DNA of 32,371 nt from contig CAIWRI010000077.1 of assembly GCA_903915035.1 (NCBI GenBank), positions 1-32,371 of the forward strand. Reading direction: 5' to 3'. Under the pieces are notes generated by a model, which was given only the letters and a program-made list of their open reading frames with translations, made no database searches and had not been told where the DNA came from. Below are positions 1-8,731 of the stretch, piece by piece. The position numbers and the translations under genes are program-made. Position 1 is the stretch's first letter, and every line of letters starts with the position of its first letter. The DNA comes from an uncultured Nitrosomonadales bacterium. Its GTDB lineage: Bacteria > Pseudomonadota > Gammaproteobacteria > Burkholderiales > Gallionellaceae.

Positions 1-2
1 CC

Positions 3-377
3 ATGACGGCACTGGATAAGCAATTCTTTGCCCTGCCCTGGCTATTGCGCAAAATCATCTGGTTTGAGACGCGCCGTGATCCTCAGCTTTTCAAACAGTT
101 AGCCGGCACAGCAGCGGTGACGTCGATGGGCATGCATGCCAGCGGTCCTGCCGTGATTATTCCCATTACGCCGATGACGCTCACTTTATCCATAGGTGCT
201 ATTCATAAAAAGCTGGTACTGGAAAATGGCCTGGCTGTCGAACGCGATTTTATCCAGATGAATCTGGGCGCTGACCACGACATCATTGATGGCGCGCCAC
301 TGATGCGCTTTGCTGATCGTTTTAAGTTAAAATTACGCAATGGCTGTGCATTAGTACCCCCGGTTAATAAAGAATGA
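3..377 (+). CDS. 2-oxoacid dehydrogenase acyltransferase (E2) catalytic-domain protein, C-terminal part
   Basis: The visible 124 residues resemble the C-terminal half of the catalytic domain of E2 acyltransferases (lipoamide or CoA acyl transfer in 2-oxoacid dehydrogenase complexes). The supporting signal is the HxxxDG active-site motif, seen as HDIIDG near residue 93, followed by an aliphatic segment ending in FKLKL. E2 catalytic domains are about 230 residues, so the N-terminal half probably lies left of the window; the ATG at position 3 is then internal and the entry is partial. No lipoyl domain is visible. The stop overlaps the start of the next gene by 4 nt (ATGA), so the two are probably co-transcribed. 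The substrate and parent complex cannot be told; it could be a stand-alone E2-like acyltransferase. Confidence 0.7.
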   Translation: MTALDKQFFALPWLLRKIIWFETRRDPQLFKQLAGTAAVTSMGMHASGPAVIIPITPMTLTLSIGAIHKKLVLENGLAVERDFIQMNLGADHDIIDGAPLMRFADRFKLKLRNGCALVPPVNKE

Positions 378-1027
378 ATATGAAAATACGTATATTAATT
401 GCCAACAATGAAGAATTATTTCGCGCCGGATTGGTGCAACTGATCGATGGCAAGTCAGGCATAAACACGGTGGGTGAAGCTGCTGACGAAATTGAGCTGC
501 AACACATGCTGCGAATGATCAAGGTTGATTTGTTGCTGCTTGACAGTGCGCTAACTGCCGGTACGGCGCTGATTACTCAGCTCAGACGCGATTATCCCGA
601 GTTATTAATATTGGTTCTCAGCATACACGAAGATGTCAGCAGCGTATCCAGTGCCATTCATGCCGGCGCCTCCGGTTATCTTTCAAAAAACAGTTCGCCT
701 GAAGAATTGATCAGCGCAATTTGCAAAGTTTTTTCAACGGGTAAATTTCTGGCCCCTCTGCTTGCCGAAAAACTGGTGTATGCAGCCTTTGCGCCGACAG
801 CGCCGATTGTGGTTGACCTGCTTACCCGGCGTGAATTTGAGATTTATCTGCTGTTCATCGCAGGAAAAGGCAGTACGGCTATCTCCAAAGCATTGGCTAT
901 CAGTGACCGGACCGTGAGCACACATAAAAGCAATATACTGCACAAGCTGCGTGTGAAAAATCTTGCTGAACTTAATATGTTAGCGTCGCAGCAAAAAGAA
1001 TCTATTTCAACAAGCTATTGCTCATAA
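374..1027 (+). CDS. LuxR/NarL-type response regulator with altered acidic pocket
   Basis: Receiver domain at about residues 5-125 followed by a LuxR-type helix-turn-helix at about 148-207 (LTRRE, then ISDRTVSTH and KL, all family hallmarks). This is a DNA-binding transcription regulator of the NarL/FixJ class. The phosphoacceptor Asp57 (LLLLDS), the switch Ser83 and the conserved Lys105 are present. The acidic pair that normally binds Mg2+ after strand beta-1 (usually DD) reads Asn11-Asn12 (IANNEEL), so phosphorylation may be weakened or absent. No histidine kinase is adjacent. The start at 374 overlaps the upstream stop; an ATG at 380 is an equally possible start. Target genes are unknown. 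Confidence 0.9.
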   Translation: MNMKIRILIANNEELFRAGLVQLIDGKSGINTVGEAADEIELQHMLRMIKVDLLLLDSALTAGTALITQLRRDYPELLILVLSIHEDVSSVSSAIHAGASGYLSKNSSPEELISAICKVFSTGKFLAPLLAEKLVYAAFAPTAPIVVDLLTRREFEIYLLFIAGKGSTAISKALAISDRTVSTHKSNILHKLRVKNLAELNMLASQQKESISTSYCS

Positions 1028-1244
1028 GTTCCCCTTTTTCAATGAAATTTTAGTCGCCATCACGATATATTTTTAACGGAATACGCTACAAAATTCGCCA
1101 GAATTTATCCTCCGCGCGGAAAATTCAGTATATAGGCCATCGGGCATATTGCACAGTGCAGGCCGTGCGTGTAACTTCCGCCATACGCTTTTATTGCTTA
1201 TCCACACTACGCTACGCTGAAAATTTATTGATGAAAGGCATGAT

Positions 1245-2423
1245 ATGAACAAGAAGATTATATTTTGCGCCGACGGCACCTGGAATGGTCCGGGAGAAAA
1301 TCCCGACAGTTTATCCGGCACCACAAACGTGTTCAAACTGTTCTGCAATCTGGCTGGCATGCCAACGCCGGATAGCACGAGGCTCAAAAATGAACAGGAA
1401 GTCATTTTACTGGACGACAACGGCAACATCGTACAGACGGCAAAATACCTGCACGGTGTGGGAGATTCAGACAATTTTCTGGTTAAAATACTCGGCGGCA
1501 CACTCGGAGCTGGCATTATTTCCCGTATTGTTCGCGGTTATACCTTCATCTCGCGCAATTATGTTCAAGGTGATGAAATTTATATCACCGGCTTTAGTCG
1601 GGGTGCCTATACCGCGCGCGCGCTCGCGGATCTGATCTCGGCAAAGGGCTTGCTTGATGCGACTAAAATTGACTTGACAGGCAATCCGGCAAATCAACTC
1701 AGCGTCGACTATGCCAGCTGGAATGCTTACCGGCTAGGCGCTGCCGTCTGGTATGCTTACCTGAAATCCGCCATCAAAGATGATGACAGCTTACTCGGCT
1801 CACTTGAGGAAATCGTCATCGACTTGCCCGCATTTCTGATAAAGCCACCTGTCGGCAATCTGCTGCCTGCCCCCATTGCCGCCGTCTGCGTCTGGGACAC
1901 AGTCGGTGCCTTAGGCATTCCTGAATATTCTTTTGCGTCAGAGCAGCGCATACAAGCCATGCGTTTCGTGAACAATCAGCTGAGCCCCAATGTCATGCAA
2001 GGTTATCATGCCATCAGCATAGATGAGCAGCGCGCCGACTTTACACCCACGCTGTGGGATGACAGGAGCGGTATAGAGCAACGACTGTTCGCCGGCGCTC
2101 ACGCCGATGTAGGCGGCGGATATCCTGCCGGAATCGAAAGCGCCTTGTCGGATTATGCGCTGGCCTGGATGACTGAATGTTTAGCTGCAGCCGGTGTAAC
2201 ATTTGCCAAACCGCTTGTCTATCCGCCGGCTCCTTGCGCAAATGGCACAGCCCACCAGCCGTGGCTGTATCCGCCCTGGAATGCCTTGCCAAGAATCAAC
2301 CGGAAATTTCCGGCTTATGTAAAAGCGAATATTGATCCTTCAGTTAATAACAGGCGTCATTGCGGGCCGGTGAAGGAGGATACCAGCCTGGCTCCCTGCC
2401 TTTATGATCCGAAAAATATTTAA
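1245..2423 (+). CDS. DUF2235 family alpha/beta hydrolase
   Basis: A 392-residue protein with the DUF2235 architecture. It opens with the family N-terminus KKIIFCADGTWNG and has the nucleophile elbow GFSRG (Ser118) followed by AYTAR. A VWDTVGA block carries the probable catalytic Asp218, and GAHADVGGGYP carries the probable His286. Some members of this family are phospholipases delivered by type VI secretion, while many are uncharacterised cytoplasmic hydrolases. No signal peptide and no VgrG, PAAR or immunity-like neighbour is visible, so an effector role is not supported here. The chosen ATG has an AAAGG ribosome-binding site 6-10 nt upstream (1234-1238). A 217-nt gap separates it from the regulator upstream, so it probably has its own promoter. 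Confidence 0.85.
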   Translation: MNKKIIFCADGTWNGPGENPDSLSGTTNVFKLFCNLAGMPTPDSTRLKNEQEVILLDDNGNIVQTAKYLHGVGDSDNFLVKILGGTLGAGIISRIVRGYTFISRNYVQGDEIYITGFSRGAYTARALADLISAKGLLDATKIDLTGNPANQLSVDYASWNAYRLGAAVWYAYLKSAIKDDDSLLGSLEEIVIDLPAFLIKPPVGNLLPAPIAAVCVWDTVGALGIPEYSFASEQRIQAMRFVNNQLSPNVMQGYHAISIDEQRADFTPTLWDDRSGIEQRLFAGAHADVGGGYPAGIESALSDYALAWMTECLAAAGVTFAKPLVYPPAPCANGTAHQPWLYPPWNALPRINRKFPAYVKANIDPSVNNRRHCGPVKEDTSLAPCLYDPKNI

Positions 2424-2497
2424 CGCCAGTTAATAACGCCTGGTTAACAACGGCCAGATAACAATGCCAGTTAACAACGGCCAGATAACAACGCCAG
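2420..2497. repeat. Short imperfect tandem repeat, about 2.9 units
   Basis: Two adjacent 27-bp units (2444-2470 and 2471-2497) differ at a single base and each begins TTAACAACGGCCAGATAACA. A degenerate 24-bp relative (2420-2443) precedes them and starts at the stop codon of the DUF2235 gene. Each unit carries TTAAC and GCCAG words whose complement (CTGGTTAA) appears at 2440-2447, so the RNA could fold. This may be a slippage-prone microsatellite. Confidence 0.8.
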
Positions 2498-2549
2498 CTA
2501 ACCTGGGGAAATTTACCCGGATAATACGTTGATATTGCCAGACATTATC

Positions 2550-2587
2550 GCGGGAAAGCGGGAGGCATCCGCTTCCGGCTTTCCTGC
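2550..2587. repeat. Inverted repeat, 13-bp arms
   Basis: Arms 2550-2562 (GCGGGAAAGCGGG) and 2575-2587 (CCGGCTTTCCTGC) pair with one mismatch and one G-U wobble around a 12-nt loop. There is no following T run in either direction, so it is not a standard intrinsic terminator. It lies between the DUF2235 gene and the helicase gene. Confidence 0.45.
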
Positions 2588-2671
2588 CTGCCGCCGTTGC
2601 AATGATGCCGCTGTCATATATCAGGAAAAACCTGCTATTTATTCAGCCAAAGCAAGCCTGTTTGCGATACC

Positions 2672-4633
2672 ATGACGGTTGAATTTTTGCCCGTCCTTGC
2701 CATGTCTACAGAAGTTGCCCGTTTCTTTTCCGAACAAAGTCCGCTAGCCGGCGAAGTATCCTCATTCCGCCCGCGCGCGCAGCAACGGGAAATGGCGCTG
2801 GCCGTCGCCGAGGCGATAAAAAACAATTCAATTCTGGTCGCGGAAGCCGGAACAGGTACCGGAAAAACCTTCGCCTATCTGGTGCCCGCACTGCTGGGCG
2901 GCGGCAAGGTAATCATTTCCACCGGCACCAAAAACTTGCAGGATCAGTTGTTCCAGAAAGATTTGCCTATGGTGCGCGATGCACTGAAAGCGCCTGTTTC
3001 AATCGCTCTGCTCAAGGGGCGCGCCAACTATGTATGCCACTATCATCTGGAGAGAACGGCTAGCGACGGACATTTCGCCACGCGTGAAGACATCAGACAT
3101 CTGGCAAAAATCAAAAAATATGCCAAGGTTAGCAATACCGGGGATAAAAGTGGCGTAGCTGATGTGCCGGAAAATGCCCCGATCTGGCTGCAGGTGACCT
3201 CGACCCGCGACAGCTGTCTGGGTCAGGAGTGCCCGTATCATAAGGAATGCTTCGTACTTCATGCCCGCAGCGAAGCAATGAAGGCCGATATCGTGGTGGT
3301 CAATCATCATCTTTTCTTTGCCGATGTGATGTTACGCGACGAAGGCGTGGCGGAACTGTTGCCCGCCTGCAATACGGTCATTTTCGATGAAGCCCATCAG
3401 TTGCCTGAGACGGCCAGTCTCTTCTTCGGCGAAAATCTGTCCACCTCACAACTGCTCGATCTGGCACAGGATGCACGCATCGAAGCGCTGACTTCCGCCA
3501 AGGATTTTGCGCCGCTTCCCAAAGCCTGTGATGAACTGGATAAGGCTGCACGCGATTTGCGACTGGTGTTCAAAAAAGAAGGGCGTATGCCTGCCATCGC
3601 AACGGAGAGTTTTGAGGAGTTCGCCCCTGCCCTGAAAACCTTGAGTGAAAAACTGACGCAAATCGGCAGCATGCTGGAAAAACAGGCTGAGCGCAGCGAA
3701 GGTCTGGAAAACTGCTGGCAGCGTGCACAAGGCTATACCTTACTGCTGAAAAACTGGCAAGACGACAAGACCGAGGATAAGGTGCGCTGGCTGGAAATCT
3801 ATCATCACTCCTTGCAACTGAATGCGACACCGCTGTCCATTGCGGAGATTTTTGAAAAGCAGATCGACAGCACTGCCCGCGCCTGGATCTTCACTTCCGC
3901 GACGCTGGCGGTCAAACAGGATTTTTCCCATTATCAGACTGAAATGGGCTTGCTCAAAGCGAAAACTGCCTGCTGGGACAGCCCGTTCGATTATGAAAAG
4001 CAAGCCTTGCTGTATGTGCCGGGCAATCTGCCTGAACCGAACAGCGAAGGTTATACCGAGGCGGTGGTCGAGGCGGCCCTGCCTATGCTGGCAGCTTCCC
4101 GCGGACGCGCCTTTATGTTGTTTACCAGTTTGCGTGCGATGCAGCGCGCTTATGAAATCTTGCTGGCCGAGTTCGAGCAGCGCGGCTGGGATTATCCCTT
4201 GTTATTGCAGGGGGAAGGTTCGCGCAACGAACTTCTGGAGCGTTTCCGTGAACACGGCAATGCCGTGCTGCTGGGCAGTCAGTCATTCTGGGAAGGGGTG
4301 GATGTGCGCGGTGAAGCCTTGTCGCTGGTGATTATCGACAAACTGCCCTTTGCGCCGCCTGATGATCCTGTTCTGGCCGCGCGCATCGCGCAAATCACCC
4401 GACAGGGTCGTAATGCCTTCATGGAATACCAGTTGCCGCGCACCATCATCACCCTGAAACAGGGGGCAGGACGATTGATACGCGATGAGAATGACCGTGG
4501 TGTGCTGATGATCTGTGATCCGCGCCTGATCACCAAACAGTATGGAAAACGCATCTGGCAAAGCCTGCCGCCGATGAAACGCACACGCATTGAGGCTGAA
4601 GCCGTGGCATTTTTTGATGCAACCCCGGATTAA
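2672..4633 (+). CDS. yoaA: ATP-dependent DNA helicase, DinG/YoaA family
   Basis: A 653-residue superfamily 2 (XPD/DinG-type) 5'-3' helicase that acts on DNA repair or replication intermediates. Visible motifs are Walker A AGTGTGKT at about 59-66, four cysteines (Cys122, 182, 187, 193) spaced as the [4Fe-4S] ligands of this family, the Walker B DEAH box at 239-242, and the C-terminal helicase motifs with GSQSFWEGVD and GAGRLIR. Length and N-terminus are closer to YoaA (about 636 residues) than to DinG (about 716). The start is uncertain: neither the ATG at 2672 nor the one at 2702 (MSTEVARFF) has a clear ribosome-binding site. The gene is monocistronic and converges on the GIY-YIG gene with one base between stops. 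Confidence 0.92.
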   Translation: MTVEFLPVLAMSTEVARFFSEQSPLAGEVSSFRPRAQQREMALAVAEAIKNNSILVAEAGTGTGKTFAYLVPALLGGGKVIISTGTKNLQDQLFQKDLPMVRDALKAPVSIALLKGRANYVCHYHLERTASDGHFATREDIRHLAKIKKYAKVSNTGDKSGVADVPENAPIWLQVTSTRDSCLGQECPYHKECFVLHARSEAMKADIVVVNHHLFFADVMLRDEGVAELLPACNTVIFDEAHQLPETASLFFGENLSTSQLLDLAQDARIEALTSAKDFAPLPKACDELDKAARDLRLVFKKEGRMPAIATESFEEFAPALKTLSEKLTQIGSMLEKQAERSEGLENCWQRAQGYTLLLKNWQDDKTEDKVRWLEIYHHSLQLNATPLSIAEIFEKQIDSTARAWIFTSATLAVKQDFSHYQTEMGLLKAKTACWDSPFDYEKQALLYVPGNLPEPNSEGYTEAVVEAALPMLAASRGRAFMLFTSLRAMQRAYEILLAEFEQRGWDYPLLLQGEGSRNELLERFREHGNAVLLGSQSFWEGVDVRGEALSLVIIDKLPFAPPDDPVLAARIAQITRQGRNAFMEYQLPRTIITLKQGAGRLIRDENDRGVLMICDPRLITKQYGKRIWQSLPPMKRTRIEAEAVAFFDATPD

Positions 4634-4634
4634 G

Positions 4635-4895
4635 TCACTTCGTTGATGCAATCAGTGCCAGTTTCTGCTGGCGGTTCAAATGTTTGATAGCCTGTTCGCG
4701 GCGCGAAGCTGCTGATCTGTCCGTGCATCCTTCCAGATAAACCAGCAGCACTGGCCCGCGCGCGCGGGTATATTTGGCTCCGCTGCCGGAGTTATGTGCG
4801 GCAAGGCGTTTTTCAAGATCATTGCTGATGCCGCAATACAGCGTATTGTCAGCACAGCGCAACAAATAACAAACCCAATGATGGTCCGATGACAT
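4635..4895 (-). CDS. GIY-YIG domain protein (UPF0213/YhbQ type)
   Basis: An 86-residue single-domain GIY-YIG protein. The paired motif appears as VCYLLRC then LYCGIS, the catalytic Arg lies in LEKRLAAHN, and the Glu in SRREQAIK near the C-terminus. The small stand-alone UPF0213/YhbQ family is assigned to nucleases or DNA-repair-like proteins of poorly defined role. I chose the ATG at 4895 (MSSDHHW) because the family motif starts a few residues later; an upstream in-frame ATG at 4973 would add 26 residues unlike the family. It converges with the helicase gene. Confidence 0.85.
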   Translation of the reverse strand: MSSDHHWVCYLLRCADNTLYCGISNDLEKRLAAHNSGSGAKYTRARGPVLLVYLEGCTDRSAASRREQAIKHLNRQQKLALIASTK

Positions 4896-4981
4896 AACGC
4901 TTACGAAATGCAGAAGTAAAAACGGATTATTCAATGATTTCGTGTGAACACACGAAAAGTGGCAATCTTGCAATACATGTT

Positions 4982-5021
4982 AAAAATGCTCTGCCTGTTA
5001 TAAGCTAACAAAAGCAGAGCA
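4982..5021 (-). terminator. Intrinsic terminator after sdhA
   Basis: Read on the minus strand, an 8-bp stem TGCTCTGC/GCAGAGCA (5014-5021 with 4987-4994) encloses a second stem TGTTA/TAACA and is followed at once by TTTTT (4986-4982). It begins about 45 nt after the sdhA stop. A stem this long plus a T run is a textbook Rho-independent terminator and indicates that the sdh transcript ends here. Confidence 0.85.
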
Positions 5022-5067
5022 ATTTCTTACCAATGTCGATCAGATCTGCCGGATGGCAATCCCTGAC

Positions 5068-6831
5068 TTAATAGACGCGTGGCTTGAGCGGGAAGCTCTC
5101 CACAGTCAGCGGTGTCATGCGGACTGCTTTGTACTCCAGACGACGTCCTTCTGAATAATACAGGCTGTGTTTTAACCAGTTTTCATCATCGCGTTCCTGG
5201 AAATCATCGCGAGCATGGGCGCCGCGACTCTCTTTACGCGCTTCGGCTGCGATCATGGTAGCCTGAGCCACTTCGATCAGATTATCCAGTTCCAGCGCCT
5301 CAATGCGTGCGGTGTTAAATACGCGGCTCTTATCCTGAATTTGCGTGTGAGTAATACGTTCTGCAATTTCCTTGATATTCACCACGCCGGCTTTTAGCAA
5401 CTCGGGGAAGCGGAATACGCCGCAATGCTTTTGCATGCTTCTGCGCATTGCATCACCAACTTCAGCGACGTTTTCGCCGTTAGTCTGAGAGTCCAGACGG
5501 GCAAGACGCGACATAGGACGATCTGCAGCATCGGCAGGCAAAGGTTTTGCAGGCAGATTGCTCTTCAAATCGGCGATGATCTGACGGCCGGCTTCACGGC
5601 CAAATACCAGCAGATCCAGCAACGAGTTACAGCCCAGACGATTAGCACCATGCACCGACACACAGGCGCACTCACCCACGGCATAAAATCCGTTAACCAC
5701 TTCGTCCGCACCGGTCTTATTGGGCGTAACCACCTGACCATGATAATTGGTCGGTATACCACCCATCATGTAATGCACAGTGGGTACAACCGGGATAGGC
5801 GCAAGCGCAGGATCAACATGTGCAAATTTAATTGCGATTTCACGTATGCCCGGCAGACGTTGTTTGATGACGTCTTCGCCCAGATGATCCAGTTTCAGCA
5901 TCACATGGTCGCCGTGCGGGCCGCAACCGCGTCCTTCGTTAATTTCTATGGTCATGGCACGCGACACCACGTCACGGCTGGCCAGATCCTTGGCGTTCGG
6001 TGCATATTTAGGCATGAAGCGTTCGCCATCCTTATTCACCAGATAACCGCCTTCGCCGCGCACGCCTTCAGTGATCAGTACACCCGCACCATAGACGCCG
6101 GTCGGATGGAACTGGAAGAATTCCATGTCTTCCAGCGGGATGCCTGCACGCGCCGCCATACCCGGACCATCTCCGGTATTGATAAAGGCGTTGGTACTTG
6201 AATGGAAGATACGTCCTGCACCACCCGTTGCGAACAAGGTCGCACGTGCTTCAAACATCATCACTTCGCCGGTTTCGATTTCCAGCGCGGTCACACCTAA
6301 CACATCACCTGATTCATCACGAATCAGATCCAGCGCCATCCATTCGATAAAGAAATTGGTATTGGCTTTGACGTTCTGCTGATACAAGGTATGCAGCAGC
6401 GCGTGTCCGGTACGATCGGCCGCAGCACAGGCACGTTGCACCGGATTTTTGCCGAAATCCTGCATATGTCCGCCGAACGGGCGTTGATAAATCTTGCCGC
6501 TGTCCAGACGATCGAAAGGCATGCCGAAATGTTCCAGTTCATACACCACTTCCGGTGCTGCACGACACATGAATTCGATGGCATCCTGGTCTCCCAGAAA
6601 ATCAGAGCCTTTGACTGTGTCATACATGTGCCAGAGCCAGTTGTCTTCGCTGACATTACCCAGGCTGGCGGCAATCCCGCCTTGCGCTGCGACCGTATGA
6701 GAACGGGTTGGGAATACTTTAGAGAGCACCGCCACTTTCAGTCCTGCCTGGGCCAATTGCAACGCCGCACGCATTCCTGAACCACCAGCACCGACTACCA
6801 CCACATCAAAGCTTCGTTTATTGACTGCCAT
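5068..6831 (-). CDS. sdhA: Succinate dehydrogenase flavoprotein subunit
   Basis: Full-length (587 residues) catalytic subunit of complex II; oxidises succinate to fumarate and passes electrons to the iron-sulfur subunit at the inner membrane. The N-terminal FAD-binding GAGGSG lies at 14-19, the SHT at 44-46 contains His45 for covalent FAD attachment, and FHPTG, RGEGG and the HYMMGG active-site blocks follow. The C-terminus (FPLKPRVY) is typical of complete SdhA. It is preceded by sdhD with an 83-nt spacer and followed by an intrinsic terminator. The iron-sulfur gene sdhB, which normally follows directly, is not here. Confidence 0.97.
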   Translation of the reverse strand: MAVNKRSFDVVVVGAGGSGMRAALQLAQAGLKVAVLSKVFPTRSHTVAAQGGIAASLGNVSEDNWLWHMYDTVKGSDFLGDQDAIEFMCRAAPEVVYELEHFGMPFDRLDSGKIYQRPFGGHMQDFGKNPVQRACAAADRTGHALLHTLYQQNVKANTNFFIEWMALDLIRDESGDVLGVTALEIETGEVMMFEARATLFATGGAGRIFHSSTNAFINTGDGPGMAARAGIPLEDMEFFQFHPTGVYGAGVLITEGVRGEGGYLVNKDGERFMPKYAPNAKDLASRDVVSRAMTIEINEGRGCGPHGDHVMLKLDHLGEDVIKQRLPGIREIAIKFAHVDPALAPIPVVPTVHYMMGGIPTNYHGQVVTPNKTGADEVVNGFYAVGECACVSVHGANRLGCNSLLDLLVFGREAGRQIIADLKSNLPAKPLPADAADRPMSRLARLDSQTNGENVAEVGDAMRRSMQKHCGVFRFPELLKAGVVNIKEIAERITHTQIQDKSRVFNTARIEALELDNLIEVAQATMIAAEARKESRGAHARDDFQERDDENWLKHSLYYSEGRRLEYKAVRMTPLTVESFPLKPRVY

Positions 6832-6860
6832 TTGTTAATGTACCTCTCTAAATTTTTATG

Positions 6861-6886
6861 CCGGGTAAAGCCGGATTGAAATCCGC
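6861..6886. repeat. REP-like palindromes in the sdhD-sdhA spacer
   Basis: CGGATT-GA-AATCCG (6872-6885) is a perfect 6-bp stem with a 2-nt loop. It overlaps a second small hairpin, CCGG-6 nt-CCGG (6861-6874). Such back-to-back GC palindromes inside a spacer resemble REP-type elements and could stabilise mRNA or modulate sdhA expression. Whether it is repeated elsewhere cannot be seen from this window. Confidence 0.4.
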
Positions 6887-6914
6887 TCTACAACCAGAAT
6901 CCTGATTCCTGAAT

Positions 6915-7262
6915 TTAAAACCCCCACAATACCTGCACTGACCAGATGGTATACAAAACCAGTGCCAGTATCACAAGTACATAGATCACCAGTCGAGCAC
7001 CGGCCGAACTGACATAATCCATCACAACGTCGCGTATGCCTACCCAGGCGTGGCTATACAGACTGAGCAGGAATAGCAAGGCGAAGGTGCGTACAGCTTG
7101 ACTTGAAAATAAAGCGGCCCAACCGACATAACCCAGATGAGGATTGAGCAACAGGTAACCACCCAGTGCCAGACTACCCGCCGCCATGACCACGGCAGCA
7201 ACGCGCTGAATTATCCAGTCACGCAAACCGTAGTGTGCACCGACCACAACTCTGTTTACCAT
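6915..7262 (-). CDS. sdhD: Succinate dehydrogenase membrane anchor subunit D
   Basis: A 115-residue, three-helix membrane anchor of complex II that helps bind quinone and heme b. The diagnostic segment is SHAWVGIRDVVMDY in the second half, matching the family pattern HxWxGxRDVxxDY. Hydrophobic helices lie at about 21-38, 50-72 and 88-110. The start overlaps the sdhC stop by 7 nt (ATGGTAA), indicating translational coupling. Position between sdhC and sdhA confirms the assignment. Confidence 0.93.
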   Translation of the reverse strand: MVNRVVVGAHYGLRDWIIQRVAAVVMAAGSLALGGYLLLNPHLGYVGWAALFSSQAVRTFALLFLLSLYSHAWVGIRDVVMDYVSSAGARLVIYVLVILALVLYTIWSVQVLWGF

Positions 7263-7630
7263 AGTTTAGCTCCAATCAAAATTGTCAACAGCAAACTCAC
7301 CAGCAAAACAACCTTACTGCTGTCGCGTGCCATTTTGAGGTTATTTATATAATGCATGTCAATCGCCAGATAGCGCAGACCGGCACAAAAGTGATGCAGA
7401 AAGGACCACAACAGGCCAAGTGAAAGCAGTTTTAGCAAAGGATTTGCCAAAATATCCTGTAAGCTGGAAAAGCTTTCTGTGGAGCGCAGACTATATTGCA
7501 ACATCAGCAATAACAGGGGTAGCGCCAGGAACAAGGCTAGCCCGCTAATACGATGGAGAATAGAGACTAATCCGGGGAGAGGTAACTTGATGAGATGCAG
7601 TGCAAGATGCTTCGGACGTTTTTTTTGCAT
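7256..7630 (-). CDS. sdhC: Succinate dehydrogenase cytochrome b556 subunit C
   Basis: A 124-residue membrane anchor of complex II. The N-terminus MQKKRPKHL, followed by the conserved SILHRISG quinone-site motif (Ser and Arg), is typical of SdhC. A second motif HHFCAGLRYLAID in the middle supplies the heme-ligand histidine region. Three hydrophobic helices are evident. I placed the start at 7630: it has an AAGG ribosome-binding site about 6 nt upstream, and longer in-frame starts (to 7855) would run into the divergent mdh gene. It is the first gene of the sdhCDA transcript. Confidence 0.92.
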   Translation of the reverse strand: MQKKRPKHLALHLIKLPLPGLVSILHRISGLALFLALPLLLLMLQYSLRSTESFSSLQDILANPLLKLLSLGLLWSFLHHFCAGLRYLAIDMHYINNLKMARDSSKVVLLVSLLLTILIGAKLW

Positions 7631-7738
7631 GTTTAGCCTTATGACGTAAAGAAAATTACTGTGCTGCATAATACTGCATAGCGCAAAAAAAAGAAATGAA
7701 TTATGATGCTCATACCTTAACTCAACGGGAATAAACTT
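7631..7738. promoter_or_regulatory. Divergent promoter region sdhC / mdh
   Basis: This 108-nt AT-rich spacer must carry promoters for both the sdhCDA transcript (-) and mdh (+). Several TATxAT-like words occur (for example TATGAT at 7701-7706 on the plus strand), but I find no convincing -35 partner. The two genes encode consecutive TCA enzymes, so shared regulation is plausible. Confidence 0.5.
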
Positions 7739-8722
7739 ATGAAAGCACCTGTACGCATCACAGTCACCGGCGCCGCCGGCCAAATCGGTTACGCAGCACT
7801 GTTCCGTATCGCCAATGGTGACATGCTGGGTCTGGATCAACCTGTCATCCTGCAATTACTCGACTTGCCTCAAGCACAGGCAGCATTGCGCGGCGTCATG
7901 ATGGAACTGGAAGATTGCGCTTTTCCATTGCTCGAACAAGTCATCATCACAGATGATCCTGCTGTTGGCTTCAAGGATACTGAATTCGCACTACTGATCG
8001 GCGCACGTCCACGCGGCAAGGGCATGGAACGCAAGGATCTGCTCGAAGCCAACGGTGCCATTTTCACCGTGCAAGGCCGCGCACTGAACGATTTCGCCGC
8101 ACGCAACGTACGCGTGCTGGTCGTTGGCAATCCTGCGAACACCAACGCCATGATCGCAATGAACAATGCGCCGGATCTTGATCCGCGCAACTTTACCGCG
8201 ATGATGCGTCTGGATCACAACCGCGCGATCGCTCAGGTTGGTCAAAAGCTGTCAAAGCCTAATCGCGATGTCACCAATATGATTATCTGGGGCAACCATT
8301 CCAGCACGCAATTCCCTGATCTGGGTCATTCAAAAGTTGCCGGCAACTCAGTTGCGGCTCAATTGACTGATCTTGAATGGGTAGAAAGCGATTTCATCCC
8401 TACCGTGCAAAAACGCGGTGCAGCGATCATCGAAGCGCGCGGCCTGTCAAGTGCAGCGAGTGCGGCCAATGCTGCGATCGTTCATATCCGTGACTGGGTA
8501 CTGGGCACACCTGCCGGCGACTGGGTCACCATGGGCATTCCATCCGATGGCAGCTATGGCATTCCAGAAGGTGTAATCTACGGCTTCCCTGTTACCTGTA
8601 GCAACGGTGACTACACCATCGTGCAAAATCTGTCAGTCACCGAAGCCGGTGTCGCACGTCAGAAAGCCTCCTTGCAAGAATTGCTGGAAGAACGCGAACT
8701 GGTAAAACATTTACTGGGCTAA
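7739..8722 (+). CDS. mdh: Malate dehydrogenase (NAD)
   Basis: A 327-residue cytoplasmic enzyme of the TCA cycle that interconverts malate and oxaloacetate. Visible are the Rossmann motif TGAAGQIGY (10-18), the substrate-binding arginines in [21 protein letters not shown], the catalytic Asp159 (LDHNRA) and the catalytic His187 (WGNHSS). This longer MDH form is the one usual in Betaproteobacteria and differs from the 312-residue enterobacterial form. It is divergent from sdhC and converges on lnt with only 9 nt between the stops. Confidence 0.97.
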   Translation: MKAPVRITVTGAAGQIGYAALFRIANGDMLGLDQPVILQLLDLPQAQAALRGVMMELEDCAFPLLEQVIITDDPAVGFKDTEFALLIGARPRGKGMERKDLLEANGAIFTVQGRALNDFAARNVRVLVVGNPANTNAMIAMNNAPDLDPRNFTAMMRLDHNRAIAQVGQKLSKPNRDVTNMIIWGNHSSTQFPDLGHSKVAGNSVAAQLTDLEWVESDFIPTVQKRGAAIIEARGLSSAASAANAAIVHIRDWVLGTPAGDWVTMGIPSDGSYGIPEGVIYGFPVTCSNGDYTIVQNLSVTEAGVARQKASLQELLEERELVKHLLG

Positions 8723-8731
8723 TTTGCGAAC

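Noticed and set aside
1073-1516. 147-codon minus-strand frame over the DUF2235 start
   Set aside because: Overlaps the conserved N-terminus of the DUF2235 gene; composition is Ser/Pro-rich and unlike any family I know.
1245-2423. Type VI secretion effector reading of the DUF2235 protein
   Set aside because: No VgrG, PAAR, Hcp or immunity-like neighbours; family membership alone does not support it.
2444-2497. CRISPR-like repeat
   Set aside because: Units are directly adjacent with no spacers and no cas genes are present; it is a simple tandem repeat.
5425-6201. 258-codon plus-strand frame inside sdhA
   Set aside because: Antisense to well-conserved sdhA; its product shows no recognisable domain and is rich in His, Thr and Gln as expected from a shadow frame.
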